A stretch of DNA of 64,000 nucleotides. Source: Candidatus Rhodoferax odensensis (GTDB lineage: Bacteria; Pseudomonadota; Gammaproteobacteria; Burkholderiales; Burkholderiaceae_C). Numbering within the stretch: the first letter of the stretch is position 1; each line of letters begins with the position of its first letter. The notes beneath the pieces are model-generated. The model ran no database searches. It was given only the letters and a program-made list of their open reading frames with translations, and was not told where the DNA came from. A program made the position numbers and the translations under genes. The stretch spans positions 186,001 through 250,000 of the forward strand of contig JADKDJ010000003.1 in assembly GCA_016718405.1 (NCBI GenBank), in the 5' to 3' direction. This document shows, one piece after another, positions 51,758 to 59,999 of this stretch.

Positions 51758-52156
51758 CTAGGCCTTGGTACCGGGGGTCGAAAAAGTGCTGGCTTCGAGC
51801 AAGTCGGCGCGCACTTGCTCAAACACCTGTTGTGCCTGAGTCGGATCAAAGTCGGCGTGGTACTGTTTTTTGACACCGGCGTGCTGGAGCTGGTAGTAGC
51901 GGTCCGCGCTCACGCCGTGGCGCGCCAGACAGCTTTTGACACAGGCCAGGGCGCAACCGTCCAGTGCCACGATCGCCCGCCCAGAGGTGGCGGTGCGCAC
52001 CAGGCTGGGAACATCGCCGCCGACCCCGGCGATGCACGACATCTCTGCTACGCCCTGGCGATCGAGCTGCACCGCGACATGGTTCGCCAATTGCGCAGCA
52101 CTGGAGCAACCCGAGCAGGCGTAGACGAGGGCTAGGTTGGCTTTACGGCGAGTCAT
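51758..52156 (-). CDS. DGC-domain putative zinc-binding protein
   Basis: A 132-residue protein. 'VYACSGCSSAAQLANHVAVQLDRQGVAEMSCIAGVGGDVPSLVRTA' and 'AIVALDGCALACVKSCLARHGV' contain the four-cysteine pattern and the DGC motif of this family. The Cys are taken to bind zinc or a cluster. It sits five bases before ubiD and after ubiT on the same strand; a role in the anaerobic ubiquinone operon is only an inference from position. Confidence 0.82.
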   Translation of the reverse strand: MTRRKANLALVYACSGCSSAAQLANHVAVQLDRQGVAEMSCIAGVGGDVPSLVRTATSGRAIVALDGCALACVKSCLARHGVSADRYYQLQHAGVKKQYHADFDPTQAQQVFEQVRADLLEASTFSTPGTKA

Positions 52157-52232
52157 GATGCTGGAGGCTATCCGGGGGGCGGGAGCGTTACGGGGCAGTC
52201 GCCGGTGCCGCACGCTCAACTCGAAAGGACAG

Positions 52233-52350
52233 CGTCATTGCGAACGCAGTGAAGCAATCCATGGACTGCCGCGCTGCGCTCGCAGTGACGCTATCAGGTT
52301 CTTGGACCATGTGCGGTATCGGGCCGGATTCGGGAGGCTCGCAATGACGG
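52233..52350. repeat. Interspersed inverted-repeat element (CGTCATTGCGA type)
   Basis: CGTCATTGCGAACGCAGTG is followed by its near-complement CGCTGCGCTCGCAGTGACG (52272-52290), and a third arm GGGAGGCTCGCAATGACGG ends at 52350. This sequence style recurs in many bacterial genomes as a small non-coding repeat. It fills the gap between ubiT and the DGC gene. Confidence 0.7.
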
Positions 52351-52390
52351 TGTCCTTTGATCATGTCGGGAGGGGGAAAGCCTATCAAGC

Positions 52391-52864
52391 TCAACGGTGC
52401 GCCAGGCGATGACGCATGCGCGCCAGCACGTGGGAGGGCTTGAGGCTCTCCAGATCGAGCACCGGCAGTTCGATCGCGTCGATGGTGTTCTTCACCAGCA
52501 AGCCCAGCTCGGTATCACCCTCCATGGCCAGGCGGCGGCTGAAAAACAGGGTATCGGGGTCTTCCTGGCGGCGAGCCAATAGCACAAAGTCATAGGCGCT
52601 GGCGCTGATGGTCAGGTCTGCTTCGCCTTTGTTCTGGCTGGCAACGAAACGGTTGGAGCGCCACGCAAAGTCAAACGCCCACTGCGCATCGGTCACGCGC
52701 AGGCGCAGCTTGCGCCCCACGAGTAACTGCATCACGTCGGGGCTGAGTTGGCGCGACAGCGCGACGTTGAGCGCCGTCACAAAAAGCAGTGAGCCGGGAT
52801 AGGCGGGCAGCTTGCCCAGCAGGTCGCCGACCGGGCGCGGCAGCAAATAGGGGCTTGGTTTCAT
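52391..52864 (-). CDS. ubiT: SCP2-domain ubiquinone biosynthesis protein
   Basis: A 157-residue protein. 'LPAYPGSLLFVTALNVALSRQ' and 'GRKLRLRVTDAQWAFDFAWRSNRFVASQNKGEADLTISASAYDFVLLARRQEDPDTLFFSRRLAMEGDTELGLLVKNTIDAIELP' are the SCP2/UbiT pattern, with the FFSRRL-MEGDTELG block strongly conserved. UbiT is the lipid-binding accessory needed for oxygen-independent ubiquinone synthesis, shown in E. coli (YhbT). ATG at 52864 begins MKPSPYLLPRP. It follows ubiV by 62 bases. Confidence 0.93.
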   Translation of the reverse strand: MKPSPYLLPRPVGDLLGKLPAYPGSLLFVTALNVALSRQLSPDVMQLLVGRKLRLRVTDAQWAFDFAWRSNRFVASQNKGEADLTISASAYDFVLLARRQEDPDTLFFSRRLAMEGDTELGLLVKNTIDAIELPVLDLESLKPSHVLARMRHRLAHR

Positions 52865-52926
52865 GGTCGCTCTCTGGTGATTCGAGGTTGATCGTGGGAG
52901 GGGACAGCACGGCGACGCGCCGACGC

Positions 52927-53826
52927 TCAGGCAGGCTGTGCCGCCAGCATCTCCAGGCCAGGCTTGCCGTACCAGTAGCCGTTGCAGGGCTGATCGGGCA
53001 TCAAGGTAGCCATGTCTTGCAGGGCCTGCTCGCCGCTGCACTGTCCGGCCAGCACGGCACCAAACAGCCGCACCACCTCGCCGGTGTGCTGCCACTGCGG
53101 ACTGATGCGCAGCACGTCCACCCCGAGTTCGCGCAGGCTCGGCACTTCAGCGACCAGGTTGTAGACCTTGGCCGATTGGGTTTGCGTGCCATTGAGCACC
53201 AAGAAGCCCTCGGCCTCGCGGGTACGCATCAGCAGGCCATCGCCATGCGCGAGACAACTGAACTGGCAATCGTCCTTGGGCAGGTTGCGGTGCCGCGCCG
53301 TGAAGCAGCGCGCCGAGAAAGCCAAGGGCATGCGGCCGTAGGCAAACACTTCGGTTTGCAGGCCGACCGGCCGGCCCTGTTGCAACAGCGCCAGATCGCT
53401 GCGCCCCATCTCCAGCGGAATAACCCAGCGCGACAGCCCCAGACCAGCCATCCATTGCAATGTGGGCACGTTATAGATGTTGAGGTGCGGGCCACCGACA
53501 AACGGGCCTTTGCCCTCCATGCACTTGACCGCACCCATGTCGTTGGCCTCCACCATGAAGTCACCGTTGGCGGTGATGCGGTGCAGCGTGCTGACATCCG
53601 AGCCGGATTCGATCAGCACCTGGGTGCTCAGCACAACCTCTTTGCCGGCGGCGCGCAGCCTCTGGGCCACCTCCAACCAGTCGGCCAGTCGCAACTCATG
53701 GCGGCGCGAACACACGGTTTCACCCAGGTACACGATGTCCACCGGCATGGCGGCCACCGACTCATAGAACTTGAACACGGCGTCACGCTGCCAGTAGTAC
53801 AGCAGGGGGCCCAGGGCGAGTTTCAC
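52927..53826 (-). CDS. ubiV: Oxygen-independent ubiquinone hydroxylation protein, U32-type
   Basis: A 299-residue U32 peptidase-like protein. Cys39 ('ETVCSRRHEL'), and 'ARCFTARHRNLPKDDCQFSC' supply the four cysteines that bind a 4Fe-4S cluster in UbiV. 'VDIVYLGETVCSRRHELRLADWLEVAQRLRAAGKEVVLSTQVLIES' is the YhbV signature. With UbiU it forms the complex that hydroxylates the ubiquinone ring without O2. It is separated from ubiU by 86 bases that contain REP-like copy 2. Confidence 0.95.
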   Translation of the reverse strand: MKLALGPLLYYWQRDAVFKFYESVAAMPVDIVYLGETVCSRRHELRLADWLEVAQRLRAAGKEVVLSTQVLIESGSDVSTLHRITANGDFMVEANDMGAVKCMEGKGPFVGGPHLNIYNVPTLQWMAGLGLSRWVIPLEMGRSDLALLQQGRPVGLQTEVFAYGRMPLAFSARCFTARHRNLPKDDCQFSCLAHGDGLLMRTREAEGFLVLNGTQTQSAKVYNLVAEVPSLRELGVDVLRISPQWQHTGEVVRLFGAVLAGQCSGEQALQDMATLMPDQPCNGYWYGKPGLEMLAAQPA

Positions 53827-53844
53827 AGTGCGCTCTCCATATCT

Positions 53845-53897
53845 AGTCAGTTGGGGTCACAGCACATGTGCTTCGCAAAGTGGCCTGACCCGCAAGG
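53845..53897. repeat. REP-like palindromic repeat, copy 2
   Basis: AGTCAGTTGGGGTCACAGCA at the start and GGCCTGACCCGCAAGG at the end, with an internal GTGCTTCGCA turn; 49 of 53 bases match copy 1 (50163-50215). It lies in the ubiU-ubiV gap inside one operon, so it would be transcribed as a hairpin in the mRNA. Confidence 0.8.
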
Positions 53898-53912
53898 TTT
53901 CGGGTTGCGGCG

Positions 53913-54968
53913 TCACTTCCAGGGCCGGTGGTAGGCGCCCAGGGTGTGCTGCTGGCCCTCGGCGACCTTGTCCAGATCGTTCATCCAGGCCGGTTTGGCG
54001 GAGTAGCGGTGCGGGTTGTCACGGCAGTTGTCAATCGCTTCGCGCCACACTTTGGTGACCTGCGCCACATAGGCCGGGCTGCGCTGGCGGCCCTCGATCT
54101 TGATGGCGCGCACGCCCATCTTCATCAACTTGGGCAACAGCTCCAGCGTGTTAAGGCTGGTGGGCTCCTCAATGGCGTAGTAGTTATGATCGTCGCCCAC
54201 GTCGAAGCGGCCTTTGCACAGCGTCGGGTAGCCGGCATTTTCACCGGGTGCATAACGGTCGATCAGCACGCCGTTCAAGCGCGACTCGCGCCCTTGCGGC
54301 GTTTCCTGCCAACGTACCGCTTTCGGCGGCGAACACACACCGTTGGTGTTGGGCGCCTCACCGGTGACGTAACTTGACAGGGCGCAGCGGCCCTCGACCA
54401 TCACGCACAGGCTGCCAAAACCAAACACCTCGATTTCAACCGGCGTCTTCTCCAGCACCTGCTCAACTTGCGTCAGAGACAGCACGCGCGGCAGCACCGC
54501 GCGCGCAATGCCAAAGTGCTGGTGATAAAAATTGATCGCCTCGTAATTGGTGGCCGAGCCTTGCACCGACAGGTGCAGCCGCAGCTCGGGGTAACGTGTC
54601 ATGGCGTAGTGCATCAGGCCGGGGTCGGCCAGGATCACGGCGTCAACCCCACTTTGCGCGGCGCGGTCGATGGCGCCTTGCCAGACCTGCGGACTGGCGG
54701 CCTGGGGGTAGGTGTTGAGCGCCAGCAGCACCTTGCGGCCGCGTTCGTGGGCGTAGCGGATGCCGTTGGCGATGGCGGCCTCGTCAAAGTTCAGACCGGC
54801 AAAGTTACGGGCATTGGTGGCATCGCGAAAGCCGAGGTAGACGCAGTCGGCGCCGTGATCGACGGCGGCCTTGAGTGCGGGCAAGCTACCCGCCGGGCAG
54901 ACAAGCTCCATCGACGCAGCGGACCTGCCCGGTGCACTGGGTGGGGAGTTGTCCATGTTGGTGCTCAT
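53913..54968 (-). CDS. ubiU: Oxygen-independent ubiquinone hydroxylation protein, U32-type
   Basis: A 351-residue U32 peptidase-like protein. 'ELVCPAGSLPALKAAVDHGADCVYLGFRDATNARNFAGLNFDE' is the N-terminal YhbU/UbiU signature. The cluster cysteines appear in 'GSLCVMVEGRCALSSYVTG', 'NGVCSPP' and 'TLCKGRFD'. First gene of the ubiU-ubiV-ubiT unit. A start 19 codons later (MELVC) is possible, since the first residues are Ser/Pro-rich. Function by homology: hydroxylation of the ubiquinone ring under anoxia, using an alternative oxygen donor (prephenate in E. coli). Confidence 0.95.
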   Translation of the reverse strand: MSTNMDNSPPSAPGRSAASMELVCPAGSLPALKAAVDHGADCVYLGFRDATNARNFAGLNFDEAAIANGIRYAHERGRKVLLALNTYPQAASPQVWQGAIDRAAQSGVDAVILADPGLMHYAMTRYPELRLHLSVQGSATNYEAINFYHQHFGIARAVLPRVLSLTQVEQVLEKTPVEIEVFGFGSLCVMVEGRCALSSYVTGEAPNTNGVCSPPKAVRWQETPQGRESRLNGVLIDRYAPGENAGYPTLCKGRFDVGDDHNYYAIEEPTSLNTLELLPKLMKMGVRAIKIEGRQRSPAYVAQVTKVWREAIDNCRDNPHRYSAKPAWMNDLDKVAEGQQHTLGAYHRPWK

Positions 54969-55411
54969 CTTGATTTGGTGGTTCTGTCAACGCATCAGGC
55001 CAGCGACGCCGGACCGGCCCGCGCCGGTCGTCCGTTCAACAAGCGGCACCTGACAATAGTGCCGACGCTGCGCTCGGTGTAGGCTTGGCACACAAACGAG
55101 GCCGGGCGACCGCGTCTGAGCTAGCCATTTGCCGAGCAAGGGTAGCCGATGGCGCGGCAGCGATACCTGATCTTGAATCCAAGGGAACGCCGGTTTGTCG
55201 TGGTTTGGGGGAAAGAGGGGGAACCCAACCAAAGACCAAACAAAAAAAAAAAAAAAAAAAAAAAAACCCCGGGGTCGGCATGGTATCCTCGCAGCCGATT
55301 TCTTCAGTTTGTCGGGCATGCCATTTTGAGCCGACATTCCCGGGTAGTCGGCACTCCACGACGGGCGGGTTGTTCAGCCAAGCGAGCGGCCATCCGTCAA
55401 CAAAGCACCGC
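54969..55411. other. Intergenic region with a 25-base poly-A tract
   Basis: 443 bases between divergent ubiU and the MFS gene. At 55242-55266 there are 25 consecutive A residues followed at once by CCCCGGGG, in a setting of GGGGGAAAGAGGGGG-type runs. The rest shows no gene or strong hairpin. The composition is so unlike its surroundings that a bad assembly join is likely. The promoters of ubiU and the MFS gene should lie here but cannot be placed. Confidence 0.6.
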
Positions 55412-56581
55412 ATGAACCGCAACCTTTGGCTCCTGACAATATGCCAGGGGCTTTTCCTGACCAACAACGTCACCTTCATCGCCATCAATGGGCTGGTGGG
55501 CTTCAGTCTGGCCCCACTCGGTTGGATGGCGACCCTGCCGGTGATGGGCTACGTCATTGGCGGCGCACTTTCGACGCCCCTGGTGGCCCGGACCCAGCAA
55601 CACTTCGGTCGCAAGGCCTCGTTCAAAATGGGGCTGGGGGTGGCATTCGCGTCGGCCATTTTGTGCGCCTATGCCGCTGTCACCCGTGACTTCTGGCTGT
55701 TGTGCGCGGCCACCGTGGTGGCGGGCTACTACAACGCCAACGCCAACCTATACCGTTTCGCCGCCGCTGAGCTCGCCGCCAAGGATTGGCGCGAGAAGGC
55801 CGTCTCACTGGTCATGGCAGGCGGATTGATCGGTGCGGTGCTGGGGCCCAACTTGGCGCAGTACACGCGCGGCTTGACGGCGGTTCCCTTCACTGGCGCC
55901 TACTTGGCGCTGGCTGGCATTGCAGTGCTGTCCTACCTGGCGATGATGCCGATTGCGTTCGAACCACACCAGCCGCCCCAGGCCACGCCGGGCGGGCGGC
56001 CTCTGTCGGTGCTGATGCGCCAACCGGTCTTTATCGTTGCCGCCACCGCTGGTGCTCTGAGCTTCGGCGTCATGAACCTGTTGATGGCAGCCACGCCGAT
56101 TGCCATGCAGCAGTGTGGCCTGCCGTTCTCGGACGCCGCATTCGTGTTGGAGTGGCACGTCATCGGCATGTTCGCACCGGGCTTCTTCACCGGCCACCTG
56201 ATCAAGCGCTTTGGCGCGCTTTTGATCATGGCACTGGGCGCGCTTCTGTATGCCCTGTGCATTGCCGTGGCCCTATCGGGAACGGATTTGCACCAGTTCT
56301 GGCTAGCCCTGCTGCTGCTGGGCGTTGGCTGGAATTTTCTGTTTACCGGCAGCACCACCCTGTCGCTGCAAACCTACTCGTCCGAAGAGAAGGACCGAGC
56401 CCAGGGGGCGCTCAACTTCTTCGTGTTTGCGACGCTGGCAGTGAGTTCGCTGGCCTCCGGGGTGTTGGTCACCACCAGCGGGTGGGACTGGCTCAATTAC
56501 GGCTCGATCGCACCGGTGGCGGTCATCTTTGCCGCCCTGGCGTGGCTGGCGCTGCATCGCCATCGGCCGCGCCCGGTGTAG
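55412..56581 (+). CDS. MFS transporter
   Basis: A 389-residue major facilitator with about 12 hydrophobic helices. 'MNRNLWLLTICQGLFLTNNVTFIAINGLVGF' starts TM1, and 'ARTQQHFGRKASFKMGLG' is the conserved loop 2-3 motif (GRK). 'YYNANANLYRFAAAELAAKDWREKAVSLVMAGGLIGAVLGPNLA' is typical of the YnfM/Bcr-like or small-MFS group in betaproteobacteria. ATG at 55412 is used; the frame runs further upstream through the poly-A tract (as Lys codons), which is clearly not protein. The substrate is unknown. Confidence 0.85.
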   Translation: MNRNLWLLTICQGLFLTNNVTFIAINGLVGFSLAPLGWMATLPVMGYVIGGALSTPLVARTQQHFGRKASFKMGLGVAFASAILCAYAAVTRDFWLLCAATVVAGYYNANANLYRFAAAELAAKDWREKAVSLVMAGGLIGAVLGPNLAQYTRGLTAVPFTGAYLALAGIAVLSYLAMMPIAFEPHQPPQATPGGRPLSVLMRQPVFIVAATAGALSFGVMNLLMAATPIAMQQCGLPFSDAAFVLEWHVIGMFAPGFFTGHLIKRFGALLIMALGALLYALCIAVALSGTDLHQFWLALLLLGVGWNFLFTGSTTLSLQTYSSEEKDRAQGALNFFVFATLAVSSLASGVLVTTSGWDWLNYGSIAPVAVIFAALAWLALHRHRPRPV

Positions 56582-56613
56582 TCTCAGCGGACGCGACAGG
56601 CCGCAGGTTCTAG

Positions 56614-57462
56614 CTAGAAATGGGCGTCGAGCCAATGCTTGAGCGCCGCAAACACCGGGCTGGCATCAAGCTCATTAAAGATCTCGTGGTACAGCGACTC
56701 GAAGCACTGCGTGCTGACACACTGCCTGGGCGCCTGCGCCTCAAAGGCCCGGCTGCCGGCCGGATTGACCAGACGATCCGCCCCGGCATACATCAGCAGC
56801 GTTGGCACATGCCAGCGCGGCGCCGTGGCGACCGTGGCCGGACCGTTGTCGGCGATAAAACGAGCCAAGCGACCGCTAACACGGTCGTGCACCAGCCGGT
56901 CGTTCTGGTAGGCCTTGACGACCGCCGGATCGTGGGAAATCAGATCGACGTTTAGCCCATTGCCGACGCGCAGGTTGGGCGCAATACGCGGTACCACGGC
57001 CAGCAACAGCTTTTGCAGCGGGCTCAGGCCCGGATCCAGCGCCGGAGACGACAGCACCAGCCCCTGCACGGGGCGCAGCTCCAACGACACGAAGCGCGCC
57101 GCGACCAGGCCACCCATGCTGTGTCCGAGCAGAATCAGCGGGCTTGCCGGCTGCATGCGCGAACGTGTGCTGTCGACAATGTCGGCCAGATCATCGAGCA
57201 GTCGGTTGTCGCTTGGCAAGCCGCCGCGTGGTCCGCCAGACTCGCCATGACCATATTGGTCATAGCCGCGCACGGCAAAACCCCAGTCGTTCAAATGGTG
57301 CGCCACGTGCTCGTAGCGCCCCGCGTGTTCACCCAGGCCGTGCACCAGAATCACCACGCCACGCAGCGCACGCCCTTGATCCAGGGGCCAATCCTGAATG
57401 GCTACGTTGTCACCGTCACGGGCTACGAAGGTTGAAAGCGTGGAAGGAGCGGACATGGTCAA
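56614..57462 (-). CDS. Monoacylglycerol lipase-like alpha/beta hydrolase
   Basis: A 282-residue hydrolase of the Hydrolase_4 group. 'VVILVHGLGEHAGRYEHVAHHL' is the oxyanion motif, 'ILLGHSMGGLVAARFV' the GHSMGG nucleophile elbow, and 'YAGADRLVNPAGSRAF' and 'SLYHEIFNE' carry the Asp and His. No signal peptide, so it is probably cytosolic, acting on monoglycerides or lysophospholipids. ATG at 57462 or 57456 both possible. Convergent with the MFS gene over 32 bases. Confidence 0.9.
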   Translation of the reverse strand: MTMSAPSTLSTFVARDGDNVAIQDWPLDQGRALRGVVILVHGLGEHAGRYEHVAHHLNDWGFAVRGYDQYGHGESGGPRGGLPSDNRLLDDLADIVDSTRSRMQPASPLILLGHSMGGLVAARFVSLELRPVQGLVLSSPALDPGLSPLQKLLLAVVPRIAPNLRVGNGLNVDLISHDPAVVKAYQNDRLVHDRVSGRLARFIADNGPATVATAPRWHVPTLLMYAGADRLVNPAGSRAFEAQAPRQCVSTQCFESLYHEIFNELDASPVFAALKHWLDAHF

Positions 57463-57582
57463 GCGCGGGAAGATAAGGGAGCGGTTGAAGGCAATGACAG
57501 ACCGATATTAGCCCACAGGTGCCTGCTGGCGCACGCCGGGCACTGCGCTCGGCGCCGGCTGCATGCGCCAGGGCCTCAGCGG

Positions 57583-59669
57583 CTAGAAGGACTCCCAATC
57601 CTCACTCTCACCGCGGCGTTGTGCGTGTGACCCGGTGGCGGCACTCTGGACTGCTGGTGCCGCCGCAGGCAAGGCCGCGCGCGGTGGCGCCGCGTCGGCC
57701 AACGCGCGCAATTTTGGGGGCGCGACGCGGCGCGGCGGCGGCGCAAGCGCCGCCTTGGTCGGCCGCGGCGCCGTAGCTGTTGCTGCTGCCGCTAAGGACT
57801 GCCCCAGTTTGAAGACCGCCACCGCCTGCGCCAGCTTCTGCGACTGATCACTCATGCTTTGCGCGGCGGCGGCCGACTGCTCAACCAGCGCTGCGTTTTG
57901 CTGCGTCATCTGGTCAAGTTGGCCGATTGCCTGATTCACCTCATTGATACCTTGCGACTGTTCCGCCGAGGCCGCCGAGATCTCGCCGATGATGTCGCCC
58001 ACGCGCTGTACCGAGCTGACAATCTCGGTCATGGTGCTGCCCGCGTCTTTCACCAAACGCGAGCCCGACTCGACCCGCTCGACCGAGGCGCCAATCAAAG
58101 CCTTGATCTCCTTGGCCGCCTCGGCGCTGCGCTGCGCCAGGCTGCGTACTTCACTGGCCACCACAGCAAAGCCGCGCCCTTGTTCGCCAGCGCGCGCGGC
58201 TTCGACCGCAGCATTAAGCGCCAGGATGTTGGTCTGAAACGCAATGCCATCAATCACGCTGATGATGTCGGCAATCTTCTTGGAGCTGTGCGTGATGTCG
58301 TCCATGGTGGCCACCACCTGCCCAACCACGGTGCCGCCGCGTGCCGCCACTTCGGCCGCCGAGGCCGCCAGTTGGTTGGCTTGGCGCGCCGCATCCGCCG
58401 ACTGCTTGACGGTGCCCGTGAGCTGATCCATGCTCGACGCCGTGCGCTGCAGGTTGCTGGCGGTCTGCTCGGTGCGCGTGCTCAGGTCCTGGTTGCCGCT
58501 GGCGATCTCGGCGCTGGCGGTGCCGATGCTGTCAACCGCCTGGCGCACTTGCGCCAATGCCTGCAAGTAGCGCCGACGCATGCCCTCAACTTCTGACACC
58601 AAGACACCGATTTCATCGTTCTGACCAGAGACAAACGCCTGTGTCAAATCGCCCTGCGCGACGGTTCCCACCGCAGTGGTGAGGGCGCGCAATGGCGTGC
58701 TGACGTAACGCTGCACGAGCCAATAGAGCCCGCCCCCCAGCAGCACAGTGGCCAAGGCCAGCAAACCCCATTGCATAAGCATGGTGCGCCAATGCGACTG
58801 CATCGCCTCGCGGCCCGACACCTCCGCCACCACCCACCACTTGGCGGCGTCGGCCTTGCGCAGCACCGCCCACTGGTCGCCCTGACTGGCCGCAAACAGC
58901 GTTTGAGCGCTGGCCAGATAGCCCTTGTTGGCCGAGCCCAGATTGGCCAGAAACTTGTCGGCGCCGGGGTAGGCATCGAGCACCTTTTTGCCCTTGGCGC
59001 TGGGATGCGCGACAAATACGGCGTCAGCCAGGCTGGATCTCGGATCGATCACGTAAACGCCGCCGGTGTCATAGAAGCGCGCCTCGCTGACCAGCTTTTC
59101 GAGGGATGCCTGAAAGCCCGACAAGTCAAACCCAATAAACAAGATGCTGACCACTTTGCCCGATGCGTCTTTGACGGGTTGGTACAGCGTCATGTAGGGC
59201 TTGCCAAACAGCATCGCACGCCCAACATGGACCTTGCCTGCGGCCACGGCGGCATAGGCGGGCCGGGGGCCGGGGCCGGGGGGGTCGGGGGTTTCCCCGG
59301 GAGAGGGGGGGAATTTAATCCTCGCACGGGCAAACCGGGCCCCCGCCCGCGATCAGCGTTGAGGGCCACGCCAAAACTGGTGAGCTTGCCGCTGGCCTCG
59401 TCGAGCACCGGTGCCGGGTCAAAGGACTCCTTGAATGGGCCAAAGGCGCGCTCCACCAAGGCGCGCGCCGTGGCGTCAAACGCATCGATCGAGTTGGCCA
59501 CCGATTGCGCCTTTTCAGCCACCGAAGCCACGATGCGCTCGCGCGACTGTCGCTCGGCAATCACACTCATGGCCATGCTGATCAGCAGCAACACCGCAGC
59601 CAGCATGCCAACAGAGGCCAACACCAGGCGTTGGGCGACAGAACGGTAGTTGCGGCGAGCTTGTTCCAT
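57583..59669 (-). pseudogene. Methyl-accepting chemotaxis protein, interrupted by a low-complexity patch
   Basis: N-terminal part (59669 to about 59345): TM1 ('LVLASVGMLAAVLLLISMA') and the start of a Cache sensor. C-terminal part (about 59262 to 57583): rest of the Cache domain ('GRAMLFGKPYMTLYQPVKDASGKVVSILFIGFDL'), TM2, HAMP, and a full signalling hairpin ('FAVVASEVRSLAQRSAEAAKEIKALI'), then a Pro/Ala-rich tail ending DWESF, which recalls the NWETF tether that binds CheR. The two parts are in different frames, joined by about 80 bases of G/C runs containing a stop. Relatives have about 40 more residues here. Assembly fault is likelier than mutation. Confidence 0.82.
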
Positions 59670-59999
59670 ACGACGCTCTTTTCTAGGTAGTTGTTTAAAC
59701 GCGCAGTCCGCGAACCCTCGGGCGCACTCACAATTCCATCACAGGTCTGATGTTGTCATTGCAGTATACGGATGGGAGCGGTCTTGTACAGGGGCTCAAT
59801 GCCAACCAGGTCGGTCTGCACCCCGGGCCGTGGGTGCCAGCCGGCGCACGGGGGGGCCAGCCGGGGGTGGCGACACGTAGGCCGGAAAACCCACCTCCAG
59901 CCAGCTCAGCATGCAGTCTGTCTGCGCGGCGGTGACAACTGTGAACTTGGACGAGGCGACCACATAGTCAAACATGGCATTGCGCCCCGGGCGGCGAGT
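59670..59999. other. Region upstream of the chemoreceptor and after the hydrolase stop
   Basis: 330 bases. The part from 59999 down to 59796 continues the hydrolase frame past its TGA and encodes plausible protein ('MFDYVVASSKFTVVTAAQTD'), so it is probably the real end of that gene. The remaining stretch to 59670 is chemoreceptor upstream sequence; G runs at 59850-59870 make this area suspect. Confidence 0.5.

Noticed and set aside
55242..55266. Poly-A run as a rho-independent terminator T-tract of a minus-strand gene
   Set aside because: The run is far longer than natural tracts, no gene on the minus strand ends there, and the adjacent CCCCGGGG cannot form a normal terminator stem.
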